Source of the DNA: Frankiales bacterium
GTDB lineage: Bacteria; Actinomycetota; Actinomycetes; Mycobacteriales; SCTD01
Length of the DNA stretch: 18,984 nt
Direction: 5' to 3'
NCBI GenBank assembly: GCA_025464915.1
Contig: JAODNF010000405.1
Span: 1 to 18,984, forward strand
Of the stretch, positions 8,229 through 15,480 are shown piece after piece. Under the pieces are notes generated by a model. That model searched no databases, was not told the origin of the DNA, and saw nothing but the letters and a program-made list of their open reading frames with translations. Numbering within the stretch: the first letter of the stretch is position 1; each line of letters starts with the position of its first letter. Position numbers and translations under genes: made by a program.

Positions 8229-9095
8229 ATGGGCTTGGATCGGGTGGGTGTCGTGCTCGTGGCCTACGCGTCGGCCGCGACGCTTCCGGCGACGCTCGAC
8301 GCCCTGCCGGCGGACGAGCTCGGCGCGGTCGTCGTGGTGGACAACGGCTCGCCCGACGACAGCGCCGAGGTGGCACGCGCCCACGGCGCCGCCGTCGTGC
8401 GACAGGACAACCTCGGCTTCGGCGCCGGCAACAACCGCGGGAACGCCGAGCTGCGCACCGAGCTGGTGCTGTTCCTCAACCCGGACGCCGTCCTGGCGCG
8501 CCCCGACCTGCTCGCGCTCGTCGCGCATTTGGATGCGCACCCGGCGTGCGCCCTCGTCGGCCCGCTGGTCCGGAGCGGCGGCGTCCCGACGTTCGCGGCG
8601 GGTCGGCTGGACTCGCTCGCCACGGAGGTCAGGCCGCTGCTTCCGGCGCCGCTGTCCGCTCTCGGACCGCGCCGCCGCTACCCGCCCTCGTACGCGCGCA
8701 CCGGTCCGGTCGGCTACGTCGAGGGCGCGTGCTTCCTCGTGAGGCGCGAGGCCTTGGCGCGCGTCGGCGGCTTCGACGAGCGCTACTTCCTCTACTTCGA
8801 GGAGCTCGACCTGGCACGACGGCTGGCGGAGGCGGGCCTCGAGGTGCACCTGTGCGCCGACGCCGTCGTGGAGCACGCCATGGGCGCCTCGACCGCGCAG
8901 GTCGAGCACGGCGGCAGCTCCCATCTGGTGGCGAGCCACGTGACCTACCTCCGGCGCTGGCACGGTGACCGGCGGGCCCGGGTCTGGCTGACCTGCGCCC
9001 GCGCCTCGTGGGCGCTGCGCGCCCGCACCGGTCGGCTCGACCCGGCGCGCGCGGCAGCGCTTCGTGCGGCTGGCGAGTCGGCCCTGCGCGCCTGA
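8229..9095 (+). CDS. Family 2 glycosyltransferase, rhamnosyltransferase-like (WbbL type)
   Basis: A 288-residue GT2 protein of the WbbL/RfbF rhamnosyltransferase-like group. It shows VGVVLVAYASA, VVVVDNGSPDDSA near 34-46, the characteristic QDNLGFGAGNNRG at 59-71, FLNPDA at 82-87 in place of DxD, then GYVEGACFLVRREAL and GGFDERYFLYFEELDL at 180-195 with the catalytic acidic pair. These features are typical of enzymes moving deoxyhexoses such as rhamnose, but the donor is not proven, and no dTDP-rhamnose synthesis genes are present here. AGGA lies seven bases before the ATG; an out-of-frame ATG at 8221 overlaps that site. It is one of only two locus genes on the plus strand. Confidence 0.92.
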   Translation: MGLDRVGVVLVAYASAATLPATLDALPADELGAVVVVDNGSPDDSAEVARAHGAAVVRQDNLGFGAGNNRGNAELRTELVLFLNPDAVLARPDLLALVAHLDAHPACALVGPLVRSGGVPTFAAGRLDSLATEVRPLLPAPLSALGPRRRYPPSYARTGPVGYVEGACFLVRREALARVGGFDERYFLYFEELDLARRLAEAGLEVHLCADAVVEHAMGASTAQVEHGGSSHLVASHVTYLRRWHGDRRARVWLTCARASWALRARTGRLDPARAAALRAAGESALRA

Positions 9096-9113
9096 CCTGA
9101 CAGGATGGTCGGC

Positions 9114-9983
9114 ATGGGTTGGCTGCTCGTGACCCCCGCGCGTGACGAGGCCGACCGCATCGGCCGACTCGCCGGCTCGCTGGCGCGTCAGCGTGCTGGC
9201 GACATCACGGCGTGGGTCGTCGTCGACGACGGCAGCTCCGACGGGACGGCGGCTCTCGTCCGCGGGCTGGACCTGCCCTTTCCCGTGCACGTCCTCGACC
9301 ACGTCAACGAGGGCGGCCTGCTGCTCGCCTCGGAGTTCAAGGCGTTCCTGCACGGTGCTGAGCACGGCGTGAAGGAGCACCCCGACGTCGACCGGGTCAT
9401 GAAGTGCGACGCCGACATCGTCCTGGCCGACGACTACACCGAGCGCTGCCAGGCGGCCGCCGGCAGTGGCCTGCTCGCCGGCCTCGTGGTCGGGGAGCGG
9501 GAGCGGACGACGTTCACCCGGGGACCGCTCAAGTGCTACAGCCGGGCGGCGTACGAGGTGATCCGGGAGCTGCCCGCGGCGCTGGGTTGGGACGTGCTGG
9601 ACGAGGTGGCCGTCCGCCGGGCCGGGATGACCGTGCAGACCGTGCCGGAAGCGCACGCGGACGTCAGCCGGCGCACCGGGTCCTCCGAAGGGTCGGCAGA
9701 GGGCCGACGGCGTGGGGGCATCGTCTCGCGCTGGTGCGGGTACGACCCGGTCTACTTCGCCCTGCGGTGCCTGCGCTACCTGGCCCGACCCCCGTACGGG
9801 ACGGGGGCGCTGGCCATGGCGCGAGCCTGGGCCACGGCCGGTCCAGGACCCTTCGACCCGGAGCTCAAGCGCCTGCTGCGCGCCGAGCAGCGCCGCCGGC
9901 TGCTGACGCTGCTGCGCTCCCCCGTGAAGCAGCTGCGACGGCTCTGGGGTCATGCCGCACCCCCCAGCACGACGTCGCGGTAG
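9114..9983 (+). CDS. Family 2 glycosyltransferase
   Basis: A 289-residue GT2 protein. GWLLVTPARDEADRI begins the nucleotide-binding core, with WVVVDDGSSDGT at 34-45 and KCDADIVL at 97-104 as the DxD metal site; LGWDVLDEVAVRRAG near 155-170 corresponds to the catalytic-acid region. The C-terminal third is basic with two aromatic patches (about 205-235). I chose ATG at 9114, 18 bp after the preceding stop, because AGGA at 9102-9105 is eight bases upstream. The in-frame ATG at 9105 would put that site on top of the start. The 3' end overlaps the converging DUF6492-like gene by 34 bp (9950-9983). Sugar specificity unknown. Confidence 0.9.
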   Translation: MGWLLVTPARDEADRIGRLAGSLARQRAGDITAWVVVDDGSSDGTAALVRGLDLPFPVHVLDHVNEGGLLLASEFKAFLHGAEHGVKEHPDVDRVMKCDADIVLADDYTERCQAAAGSGLLAGLVVGERERTTFTRGPLKCYSRAAYEVIRELPAALGWDVLDEVAVRRAGMTVQTVPEAHADVSRRTGSSEGSAEGRRRGGIVSRWCGYDPVYFALRCLRYLARPPYGTGALAMARAWATAGPGPFDPELKRLLRAEQRRRLLTLLRSPVKQLRRLWGHAAPPSTTSR

Positions 9984-10801
9984 GACGCCGGGTCCAGGTG
10001 CATGCCACCGTGCACCATGGCCAGCACCATGCCCGGGTCAGCGGCTGCGGCCCGGACGCGATCGCGGACCACAGCAGGGTCGGTGTCGAAGACGTGCACG
10101 GACCAGCGCTTGTCGACGGGCACGACGGTCGCCAGGCCGTCGAGGTAGCGCGCGAAGTAACCGTACGTCGGGTACTCCGTGGCCCCGGCGTCGAGAAAGC
10201 TCTCGACCCAGGGACGTGCGTGGGTCGCCTCGAGGTGCGCGTGCAGCCGTCGTGCGACCTCGCCCGACACCGGCACCGGCCAGGCGACGTAGCTCAGGTC
10301 CGGATCCACCTCCCCGGCCCCGACGAAGCGCGCGCTGACGGCGTGGAAGTCGCGCACGGACCTGCCGATGCCGAGCCCGACGTGCTCCTGCAGGTGCAGT
10401 CTGCCGTCCGCGCTGTGCAGGTCGCTCTCGGACAGCGGGCGGAGGAACACGGCATCGGCGTCCAGGCACAGCCACTCGTCGAGACCGAGACGCTCGCCGA
10501 CGGCCAGCTTGACGACCTGCTGCGTCCACCAGCCACCGACGCCGCCACCCAGCGCGGCCGGGACGGCGCGGCGCCAGCGCTGCCGACCGCGCTGCCGGCG
10601 CCGGTCGAGCTCCGTGCCGAGCACCGTGCTGGAGGGGACCACGTCGAGGCTGGGACCGGCCAGCGGCTGGAACGCGCTCACGTCCTCGTCGTGCACCACG
10701 GCCACGTGGTGGAAGGGCAGCCCCAGGTGCTCGACCGTCTCGCGAAGCAGGGCGAACCGCGCCAGGTCGCCGAGGTGGCACGGCGTGAGGAGCACCGTCA
10801 C
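9950..10801 (-). CDS. DUF6492-like putative glycosyltransferase
   Basis: A 283-residue protein resembling the DUF6492 group found in polysaccharide loci. It has an MTVLLTPCHLGD start, GGWWTQQVVKLAV at 89-101, and WLCLDADAVFLRPL at 110-123, where DAD looks like a GT-A metal site. A short GT-A fold and enzymatic role are inferred from that motif and the company it keeps; I know of no settled substrate for the family. The start is GTG at 10801, overlapping the preceding stop as GTGA, with GAGGG about seven bases upstream. Its 3' end runs 34 bp into the oppositely oriented GT2 gene. I call the family from memory of its motifs, so the name is less certain than the coding call. Confidence 0.8.
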   Translation of the reverse strand: MTVLLTPCHLGDLARFALLRETVEHLGLPFHHVAVVHDEDVSAFQPLAGPSLDVVPSSTVLGTELDRRRQRGRQRWRRAVPAALGGGVGGWWTQQVVKLAVGERLGLDEWLCLDADAVFLRPLSESDLHSADGRLHLQEHVGLGIGRSVRDFHAVSARFVGAGEVDPDLSYVAWPVPVSGEVARRLHAHLEATHARPWVESFLDAGATEYPTYGYFARYLDGLATVVPVDKRWSVHVFDTDPAVVRDRVRAAAADPGMVLAMVHGGMHLDPASYRDVVLGGAA

Positions 10802-11874
10802 TCCGCGGCCCTCTGCGCGAGCAGGTCCTCGAGCGCTGCGAGCAGCTCGACGCCGGCCCCCAGCCAGGTGCGGGGGAGATCGGCGTCACGGAGGGCCTGC
10901 TCGCGCCGGTGCCGGTCGGGGACGTCGGCGAGCATCCGACGGGCTCCCGCGCCCAGGTCCCCGTAGAGGCACGCGTCCCGGGCAGGTCCGGGCACGGAGC
11001 GGACCCCGTAGTCGGTGGTGACGACGACCCGACCGCGGGACACGGCTTCGGCGACCTTGAGCTGCGTGCCGCCGCCCTTCGTGGCGGGCGCGACGACGAC
11101 GGCAGCCCCCTCGTAGACCGGGGTGAGGTCGTCGACGAAGCCGCAACCGCCCGGGAACGACTCGGAGCCTCGTCCGACGAGCACGAGCGGCAGGTCCAGG
11201 CCCAGCAGCTGCTCCGCAGACGCGCGGTTGGGGCCGTACTCCCAGTCCGCGACGGCCAGGACGTAGCCGTCGGCGGGTGACGGGGGCGAGACCGGCACCT
11301 CGGCGGCGTTCGGCATCGTCACCACCCGGCCGGCTCCCCAGTCGCGCAGCTGGTCCGCATCCGCCTGGTCGACCGCGACGCAGAGCGTCGCCCGTCGTGC
11401 GACGAGCGGCTCCCACCGACCGGCCTTCGCGCTCTCGAGCCGCCCCACCAGGCTGCCCAGGGACGCCTGCCGGGCCACCTCGAGGTTCGGGAAGTCGACC
11501 ACGAGCGCACCGCGCACGGGATCGAGCTCGGGGACGAGGAAGGAGTGGGAGACGAGCAGCACCTCATCAGATCGTGCGGAGACCTGTGCCACTGCCGCCG
11601 GGCCGAGCAGGCCGCGCCCCAGGCGGGGTCGCCCTCCCACCAGGGCCGCCGCCTTCGACCGGGTGCAGGCCGGCAGAGCCACAGCCGGCGCGGCGACGTC
11701 GACCTTGCGGTGAGCGTTCACGGCCACCAGGACGTCGGTGCTCCCCAGCTGCGAGAGGACGGCGTGCAGGCCGACCAGACGCGCGCGGCCCCCGTTCCGG
11801 ACCGGCCACGGGGCGTCATGGGTCAGCAGAGCGAGCATCGCGCGCGGCGCAGCGGGGCTAGAGCCGGTGGACAC
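10798..11874 (-). CDS. Family 4 glycosyltransferase
   Basis: A GT-B glycosyltransferase (358 residues from GTG at 11874). LALLTHDAPWPVRNGGRAR is the usual N-terminal glycine-rich entry, VVDFPNLEVARQ and CVAVDQADADQL lie in the middle, and YVLAVADWEYGPNRASAE and APATKGGGTQLKVAEAVSRG form the donor-binding half. Here GTQLKVAEA takes the place of the canonical EX7E stretch, as in many relatives. The start is uncertain. GTG at 11874 overlaps the dehydrogenase gene by 17 bp, while ATG at 11838 gives a 346-residue product that begins right at the conserved motif; neither has a clear ribosome-binding site, which suggests coupling. Likely adds a sugar to the repeat unit. Confidence 0.88.
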   Translation of the reverse strand: MSTGSSPAAPRAMLALLTHDAPWPVRNGGRARLVGLHAVLSQLGSTDVLVAVNAHRKVDVAAPAVALPACTRSKAAALVGGRPRLGRGLLGPAAVAQVSARSDEVLLVSHSFLVPELDPVRGALVVDFPNLEVARQASLGSLVGRLESAKAGRWEPLVARRATLCVAVDQADADQLRDWGAGRVVTMPNAAEVPVSPPSPADGYVLAVADWEYGPNRASAEQLLGLDLPLVLVGRGSESFPGGCGFVDDLTPVYEGAAVVVAPATKGGGTQLKVAEAVSRGRVVVTTDYGVRSVPGPARDACLYGDLGAGARRMLADVPDRHRREQALRDADLPRTWLGAGVELLAALEDLLAQRAAE

Positions 11875-13117
11875 TCGCTGAACGTTCGGTGACGGCAGCC
11901 CGCGTGTCCAGCACGAGCTTGGCGTGGGAGGTGACCGTCTCGAGGTCGATGTCCTTGTGCGGCGTCAGCAGGACCACGGCGTCGACCAGCTGCAGCAGCT
12001 CCGGCGTCAGCTCCTGGCTGCGCAGGATCTCCGTCTCCAACCGCAGCTCCGGGACGAAGCTGTCGGGGTAGAGCACGGTCGCGCCCTTGTGACGCAGCTT
12101 GTGCATGACCTCGACCGCGGGTGACTCGCGGCAGTCCGAGATGCCCGGCTTGTAGGCCGCGCCGAGGCAGAGCACCCGCGAACGGCTCAGCGCGATGCCG
12201 GCGTCGTTGAGCAGGTCCGCGAGCCGGGAGACGGTGTAGGTCGGCATCTGGTCGTTGATCTCCTGGGCCAGCTCGACGAAGCGGAAGCTGAAGCCGAGCT
12301 TCTTCACGCGCCACGAGAGGTAGGAGGGGTCCACCGGGATGCAGTGGCCACCCACGCCGGGGCCCGGGTAGAACGGCATGAACCCGAAGGGCTTCGTGGC
12401 CGCTGCGTCGATGACGTCGAACAGGTCGATGTCGAGCTGGCGGCAGAACACGGCCATCTCGTTGACGAGCGCGATGTTGACGTGGCGGAAGGTGTTCTCG
12501 AGCAGCTTGGCCATCTCGGCCTCGCGCGGGCTGTGAACCGTGACCACGCGGTCGCACACCTGCTCGTAGAAGGCAACGGCAGCCTTGGCCGCCGACGGGG
12601 TCATCCCCCCGACCACCTTCGGCGTGTTCTTGATGCCGTAGGTCGGGTTGCCGGGATCGATGCGCTCGGGCGAGTACGCGAGGTGGAAGTCCTCTGCTGT
12701 CAGCCCTGAACCGGCGATGAGGAGCGGCAGGACCACCTCCTCGGTCGTTCCCGGGTAGGTCGTCGACTCCAGGATCACCATGTCGCCGGCGGCGAGGACC
12801 TCGGCGACCGCTCGGGACGCGCCCTCGACTGCCGTGAGGTCGGGCATGCCGTCCCGCAGCGGGGTGGGGACGCAGATGACGTACGTCGTCGCCTCGGCCA
12901 CGTCCTCGAGCACGGACGTGACCCTCAGCCCCTTGGCGAGCAGGCCGCCGAGCTCCGCGTCGCTCACGTCCTCGATGCCCGAGCGCCCGCCGTTGAGCGC
13001 CTCGGCGCGACGTGCGTCGACGTCGTAGCCGACGACTGGCTGCCCGGCGCTCACGAGGGCTGCCGCGAGCGGAAGTCCGACGTACCCGAGGCCGACCACG
13101 CAGGCCGGGGCGGTCAT
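11858..13117 (-). CDS. UDP-N-acetylhexosamine 6-dehydrogenase (WbpA/WecC type)
   Basis: A 419-residue NAD-dependent nucleotide-sugar dehydrogenase that oxidises C6 of a UDP-HexNAc to the uronic acid in the cytosol. The Rossmann motif GLGYVGLPLAAAL is at 9-21, CVPTPL at 82-87, LESTTYPGTTEE at 116-127, SPERIDPGNP at 149-158, KLLENTF at 204-210, and GPGVGGHCIPVDP at 252-264 carries the catalytic Cys259. The TYPGTTEE and IDAAATKPFGF segments resemble WbpA (UDP-GlcNAc) more than UDP-glucose dehydrogenases. The wecB-like gene immediately upstream, overlapping as ATGA, makes UDP-ManNAc an equally likely substrate. Product is therefore UDP-ManNAcA or UDP-GlcNAcA. Length is normal for the family. Confidence 0.92.
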   Translation of the reverse strand: MTAPACVVGLGYVGLPLAAALVSAGQPVVGYDVDARRAEALNGGRSGIEDVSDAELGGLLAKGLRVTSVLEDVAEATTYVICVPTPLRDGMPDLTAVEGASRAVAEVLAAGDMVILESTTYPGTTEEVVLPLLIAGSGLTAEDFHLAYSPERIDPGNPTYGIKNTPKVVGGMTPSAAKAAVAFYEQVCDRVVTVHSPREAEMAKLLENTFRHVNIALVNEMAVFCRQLDIDLFDVIDAAATKPFGFMPFYPGPGVGGHCIPVDPSYLSWRVKKLGFSFRFVELAQEINDQMPTYTVSRLADLLNDAGIALSRSRVLCLGAAYKPGISDCRESPAVEVMHKLRHKGATVLYPDSFVPELRLETEILRSQELTPELLQLVDAVVLLTPHKDIDLETVTSHAKLVLDTRAAVTERSASVHRL

Positions 13118-14355
13118 GCGCTGACTCGGGCTTCGTTCTCGACGGCGGCGATCTCGTGCTGCGACGGCACGAGGTGACGCGGGGCGTCGTGCAGCATGGC
13201 CGCTTGAGCCCGGGCGGGGTCGAGAGCGACCGGCAGCACCGGGATGCCGGGACGCTCCGCCGCGAGCGGCGGCTGCACCGTGGTGAGCACGGCCGCGATG
13301 CGGTCAGCGGCGAGGCCGTCCCAGCCCTCGGGACGCCGCGGCGAGCGGGTGCCCTCCTCGACGGCGCGGTAGGCCGCGAGGATCGTCTCGGGGTCGGTGC
13401 CGACCACGGTGTTGGTGCCCTCGGTGACGGTGATCGGCCGTTCGGTCGACTCCCGCAGCGTGAGGCACGGGACGCCGAGCACCGTCGTCTCCTCCTGGAC
13501 GCCACCGCTGTCCGTGAGGACGACGTGCGCGGTGTCCTGCAGGCGGATGCAGTCGAGGTAGCCGAGGGGCGGCGCCAGCACGATGCCGGGCGAGGCCTCC
13601 AGCGACTCGAGCAGTCCGAACTCCGCGAGCCGCAAGCGGGTTCGGGGGTGCACGGGGAACACCACGGGGCGCTCCGTGGCGATCTTCAGGGCGACGCCGA
13701 CGAGGTCGGCGAGCACGGGCATCACATCGACGTTCGAGGGCCGGTGCAGCGTCAGGAGGGCGTGGCCGCCTCCGGGCACCCCGAGCCGCTCGAGCACCGA
13801 CGACTGCTCGGCGCGACGCCGGTTGTGCAGCAGCGAGTCGACCATCACGTTGCCCACGCGCCACACGCGCGGACCGGTGATGCCTTCCTTCTCCAGGTTC
13901 TCGTCGGCGTCGACGCTCGGGGTGAGCAGCCAGTCCGACAGGTGGTCGACCGCGATGCGGTTGACCTCCTCGGGCATGGCCCGGTCCCGGGACCGCAGCC
14001 CCGACTCGACGTGCGCCACGGGGATGCCGGCCTTGGCGGCGACCAGGGCACAGGCCAGGGTCGAGTTCACGTCGCCGCAGACGACGACCGCACTCGGGTT
14101 CAGATCTGCCAGCAGCGGCTCGAAGGCCATCATGACGTTGGCCGTCTGGACCGCGTGGCTGCCGCCCCCGCAGTGCAGGTGGTGATCGGGCTTGCGCAGG
14201 TCGAGCTCGCGGAAGAACGCGTCCGACATGGCCTCGTCGTGGTGCTGGCCGGTGTGGACGAGGACGACCTCTGCCCCACGCCGCTCGAGGGCGCGCAGGA
14301 CGGGCGCGACCTTCATGAAGTTGGGTCGCGCGGCGGCGACCAGGACGATCCGCAT
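13114..14355 (-). CDS. wecB: UDP-N-acetylglucosamine 2-epimerase (non-hydrolysing)
   Basis: A 413-residue cytosolic epimerase converting UDP-GlcNAc to UDP-ManNAc. Expected WecB landmarks are present: ARPNFMKVAPVLRAL at 9-23, HTGQHHDEAMS at 34-44, CGDVNST with Asp95, HVESGLRS with Glu117, PEEVNR with Glu130, then TLHRPSNVD and TDSGGVQEE. All are intact, so it should be active. It is about 35-40 residues longer than E. coli WecB because of a C-terminal tail (from about 365) rich in Pro and Ala with no recognisable motif. The ATG at 14355 shares a base with the preceding stop (TGATG) and its own stop overlaps the dehydrogenase start. The frame continues upstream through the wecG region, but that part is a shadow frame. 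Confidence 0.95.
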   Translation of the reverse strand: MRIVLVAAARPNFMKVAPVLRALERRGAEVVLVHTGQHHDEAMSDAFFRELDLRKPDHHLHCGGGSHAVQTANVMMAFEPLLADLNPSAVVVCGDVNSTLACALVAAKAGIPVAHVESGLRSRDRAMPEEVNRIAVDHLSDWLLTPSVDADENLEKEGITGPRVWRVGNVMVDSLLHNRRRAEQSSVLERLGVPGGGHALLTLHRPSNVDVMPVLADLVGVALKIATERPVVFPVHPRTRLRLAEFGLLESLEASPGIVLAPPLGYLDCIRLQDTAHVVLTDSGGVQEETTVLGVPCLTLRESTERPITVTEGTNTVVGTDPETILAAYRAVEEGTRSPRRPEGWDGLAADRIAAVLTTVQPPLAAERPGIPVLPVALDPARAQAAMLHDAPRHLVPSQHEIAAVENEARVSA

Positions 14356-15203
14356 CAGTGGGGGGCCTTCTGCGAGTGGGAGCGAGCCTGGGGTCGGAAG
14401 CTGCGCAGGGTCAACAGGACAAACGCGCTGTTGCCGAAGAGGTAACGCTTGAACATGCGCCGGGGCTCCTGCAGCAGCCGGTAGGACCACTCGAGGCCGG
14501 TCCGCTGCATCCAGCGAGGAGCCCGCTTCGTGATCCCGGCGTAGACGTCGAAGGACCCGCCGACGCCCATCCGGAACGGCACCCCGAGGGCCACCCCGTA
14601 CTCGCCGAGGAACAGCTCCTTGCGCGGGCTCGGGATGGCGAGGAAGAGCAGGTCGGCACGTGCGGCCGCCACCTCCGCGACGACGTCGGCCTCTTCGGCA
14701 TCCGTCCAGTAGCCGCTGCGGGCGCCGACGACCTGGAGGCCAGGGTGCTCCCGCTCGGCGCGCTCGCGCACGGCGTCCACGACGTCCTGGCGCGCCCCGA
14801 GCAGGAACACGCGGTGACCGTGGACGGCGGCCTCGGCCAGCAGGCGCGTGAACAGGTCGACCCCGGCGACCCGCTCCGGGACCGGCGCGCGCAGGACCTT
14901 GGAGGCCCAGACGACCGCCTGCCCGTCGACGTTCACGAGGTCGCAGGCGCTGATGGCGGCGGCGAGCTCGGGGCTCCGGTCGAGCTCGACGACCTTGGCA
15001 GCGTTCAGGCAGACGTGCTGGTGCGGGAGCCCGCACCGGATGAACCGGTGCACGGCGCCGATCGTCTGGTCCATCGTCATGGGGTCGACCGCGACGCCGA
15101 ACAGGCGCACGCGCGGGACCAGCGGGAGGACAGCGGGACAGTCGCGGTGGTGCTGCGAGGAGACGTGCGCGGCGGCGGAGGCCGCGATGGGCTGGACGCT
15201 CAT
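14355..15203 (-). CDS. WecG/TagA/CpsF-family glycosyltransferase
   Basis: A 282-residue GT26 glycosyltransferase. Members act at the cytoplasmic membrane face, adding ManNAc (TagA) or ManNAcA (WecG) to a lipid-linked GlcNAc. Motifs are LFGVAVDPMTM at 34-44, CLNAAKVVEL at 65-74, VNVDGQAVVWASKVL at 90-104 with the conserved Asp93, ERVAGVDLF at 110-118, FLLGARQD, LFLAIPSPRKELF and RAPRWMQRTGLEWSYRLLQEP. The first 30 residues are a nonconserved lead. ATG at 15203 has GGGGAG about five bases upstream. As first gene of the operon, followed directly by genes making the acidic HexNAc donor, it probably adds that sugar early in repeat-unit assembly. The exact donor is inferred. Confidence 0.93.
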   Translation of the reverse strand: MSVQPIAASAAAHVSSQHHRDCPAVLPLVPRVRLFGVAVDPMTMDQTIGAVHRFIRCGLPHQHVCLNAAKVVELDRSPELAAAISACDLVNVDGQAVVWASKVLRAPVPERVAGVDLFTRLLAEAAVHGHRVFLLGARQDVVDAVRERAEREHPGLQVVGARSGYWTDAEEADVVAEVAAARADLLFLAIPSPRKELFLGEYGVALGVPFRMGVGGSFDVYAGITKRAPRWMQRTGLEWSYRLLQEPRRMFKRYLFGNSAFVLLTLRSFRPQARSHSQKAPH

Positions 15204-15334
15204 GACTCTCCCCTTGGCGACGGCACGAGTTGGGGGCGGCGGGCAAGACCGGGGGCTGTGCCGTACAGATGTGACAACGACTCAGGTCTTCATTCCTCGC
15301 GCGTCCCACTACTCCTGCCGGGAAGTGCCATCAA

Positions 15335-15349
15335 TGTCCGGTTCGGACA
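15335..15349. promoter_or_regulatory. Inverted repeat, possible operator
   Basis: The sequence is TGTCCG-GTT-CGGACA, a perfect 6-bp inverted repeat with a 3-bp spacer, about 135-145 bp upstream of the wecG-like start. It lies in the A+T-richer part of the control region, beside an AAAAATGTGTTC run. The symmetry and position suit a dimeric regulator. I cannot name one, and it does not match the actinobacterial LexA box. Confidence 0.35.
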
Positions 15350-15445
15350 AAAATGTGTTCAGCTGAGCGTGGACCCGCATGCGGAACGGCGACTGTTCTG
15401 TTGCTACCTGCAACGAGGAACGCCGACCGGGGTGACGGGTGCCCA

Positions 15446-15469
15446 GGGGCCGAACGGAGCAGTGGCCCC
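15446..15469 (-). terminator. Weak hairpin downstream of the UDP-glucuronate decarboxylase gene
   Basis: GGGGCC (15446-15451) and GGCCCC (15464-15469) can pair over a 12-base loop, starting 12 bases after the decarboxylase stop on the minus strand. There is no T run after it. It could act as a U-less terminator but is short, so the call is tentative. Confidence 0.3.
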
Positions 15470-15480
15470 CAGGACAGGGG

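Larger units (their letters stand above)
15204..15480 (-). promoter_or_regulatory. Control region of the main polysaccharide operon
   Basis: This 277-bp stretch holds no convincing gene. It separates the UDP-glucuronate decarboxylase stop (15481) from the wecG-like start (15203), both on the minus strand, so it must contain the operon's promoter. It includes a locally A+T-richer patch around 15330-15360 and three perfect inverted repeats: TGTCCG-N3-CGGACA at 15335-15349, the palindrome CCGCATGCGG at 15375-15384, and GTTGC-N5-GCAAC at 15400-15414. I could not assign a convincing -35/-10 pair. A weak hairpin at 15446-15469 may end the upstream transcript. Confidence 0.6.

Noticed and set aside
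5741..8230. An 829-codon open frame on the minus strand covering the Wzy-like and TuaH-like genes
   Set aside because: Only its last 465 codons resemble a protein family. The upstream part is Arg/Ala-rich and is a shifted reading of the TuaH-like gene.
9105..9116. ATG at 9105 as the start of the second plus-strand GT2 gene
   Set aside because: The ribosome-binding site would overlap the start codon; ATG at 9114 has it eight bases upstream and begins right at the family motif.
13114..15309. A 731-codon open frame joining wecB to the upstream region
   Set aside because: The upstream half is a shadow of the wecG-like gene; the epimerase begins at the ATG at 14355.
15310..15345. TTGATG and TAGTGG as a -35/-10 pair on the minus strand
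   Set aside because: Spacing is 17 bp but the -10 matches only two positions of the consensus.
15340..15365. Possible LexA (SOS) box in the operon control region
   Set aside because: It lacks the CGAAC-N4-GTTCG symmetry of the actinobacterial box.
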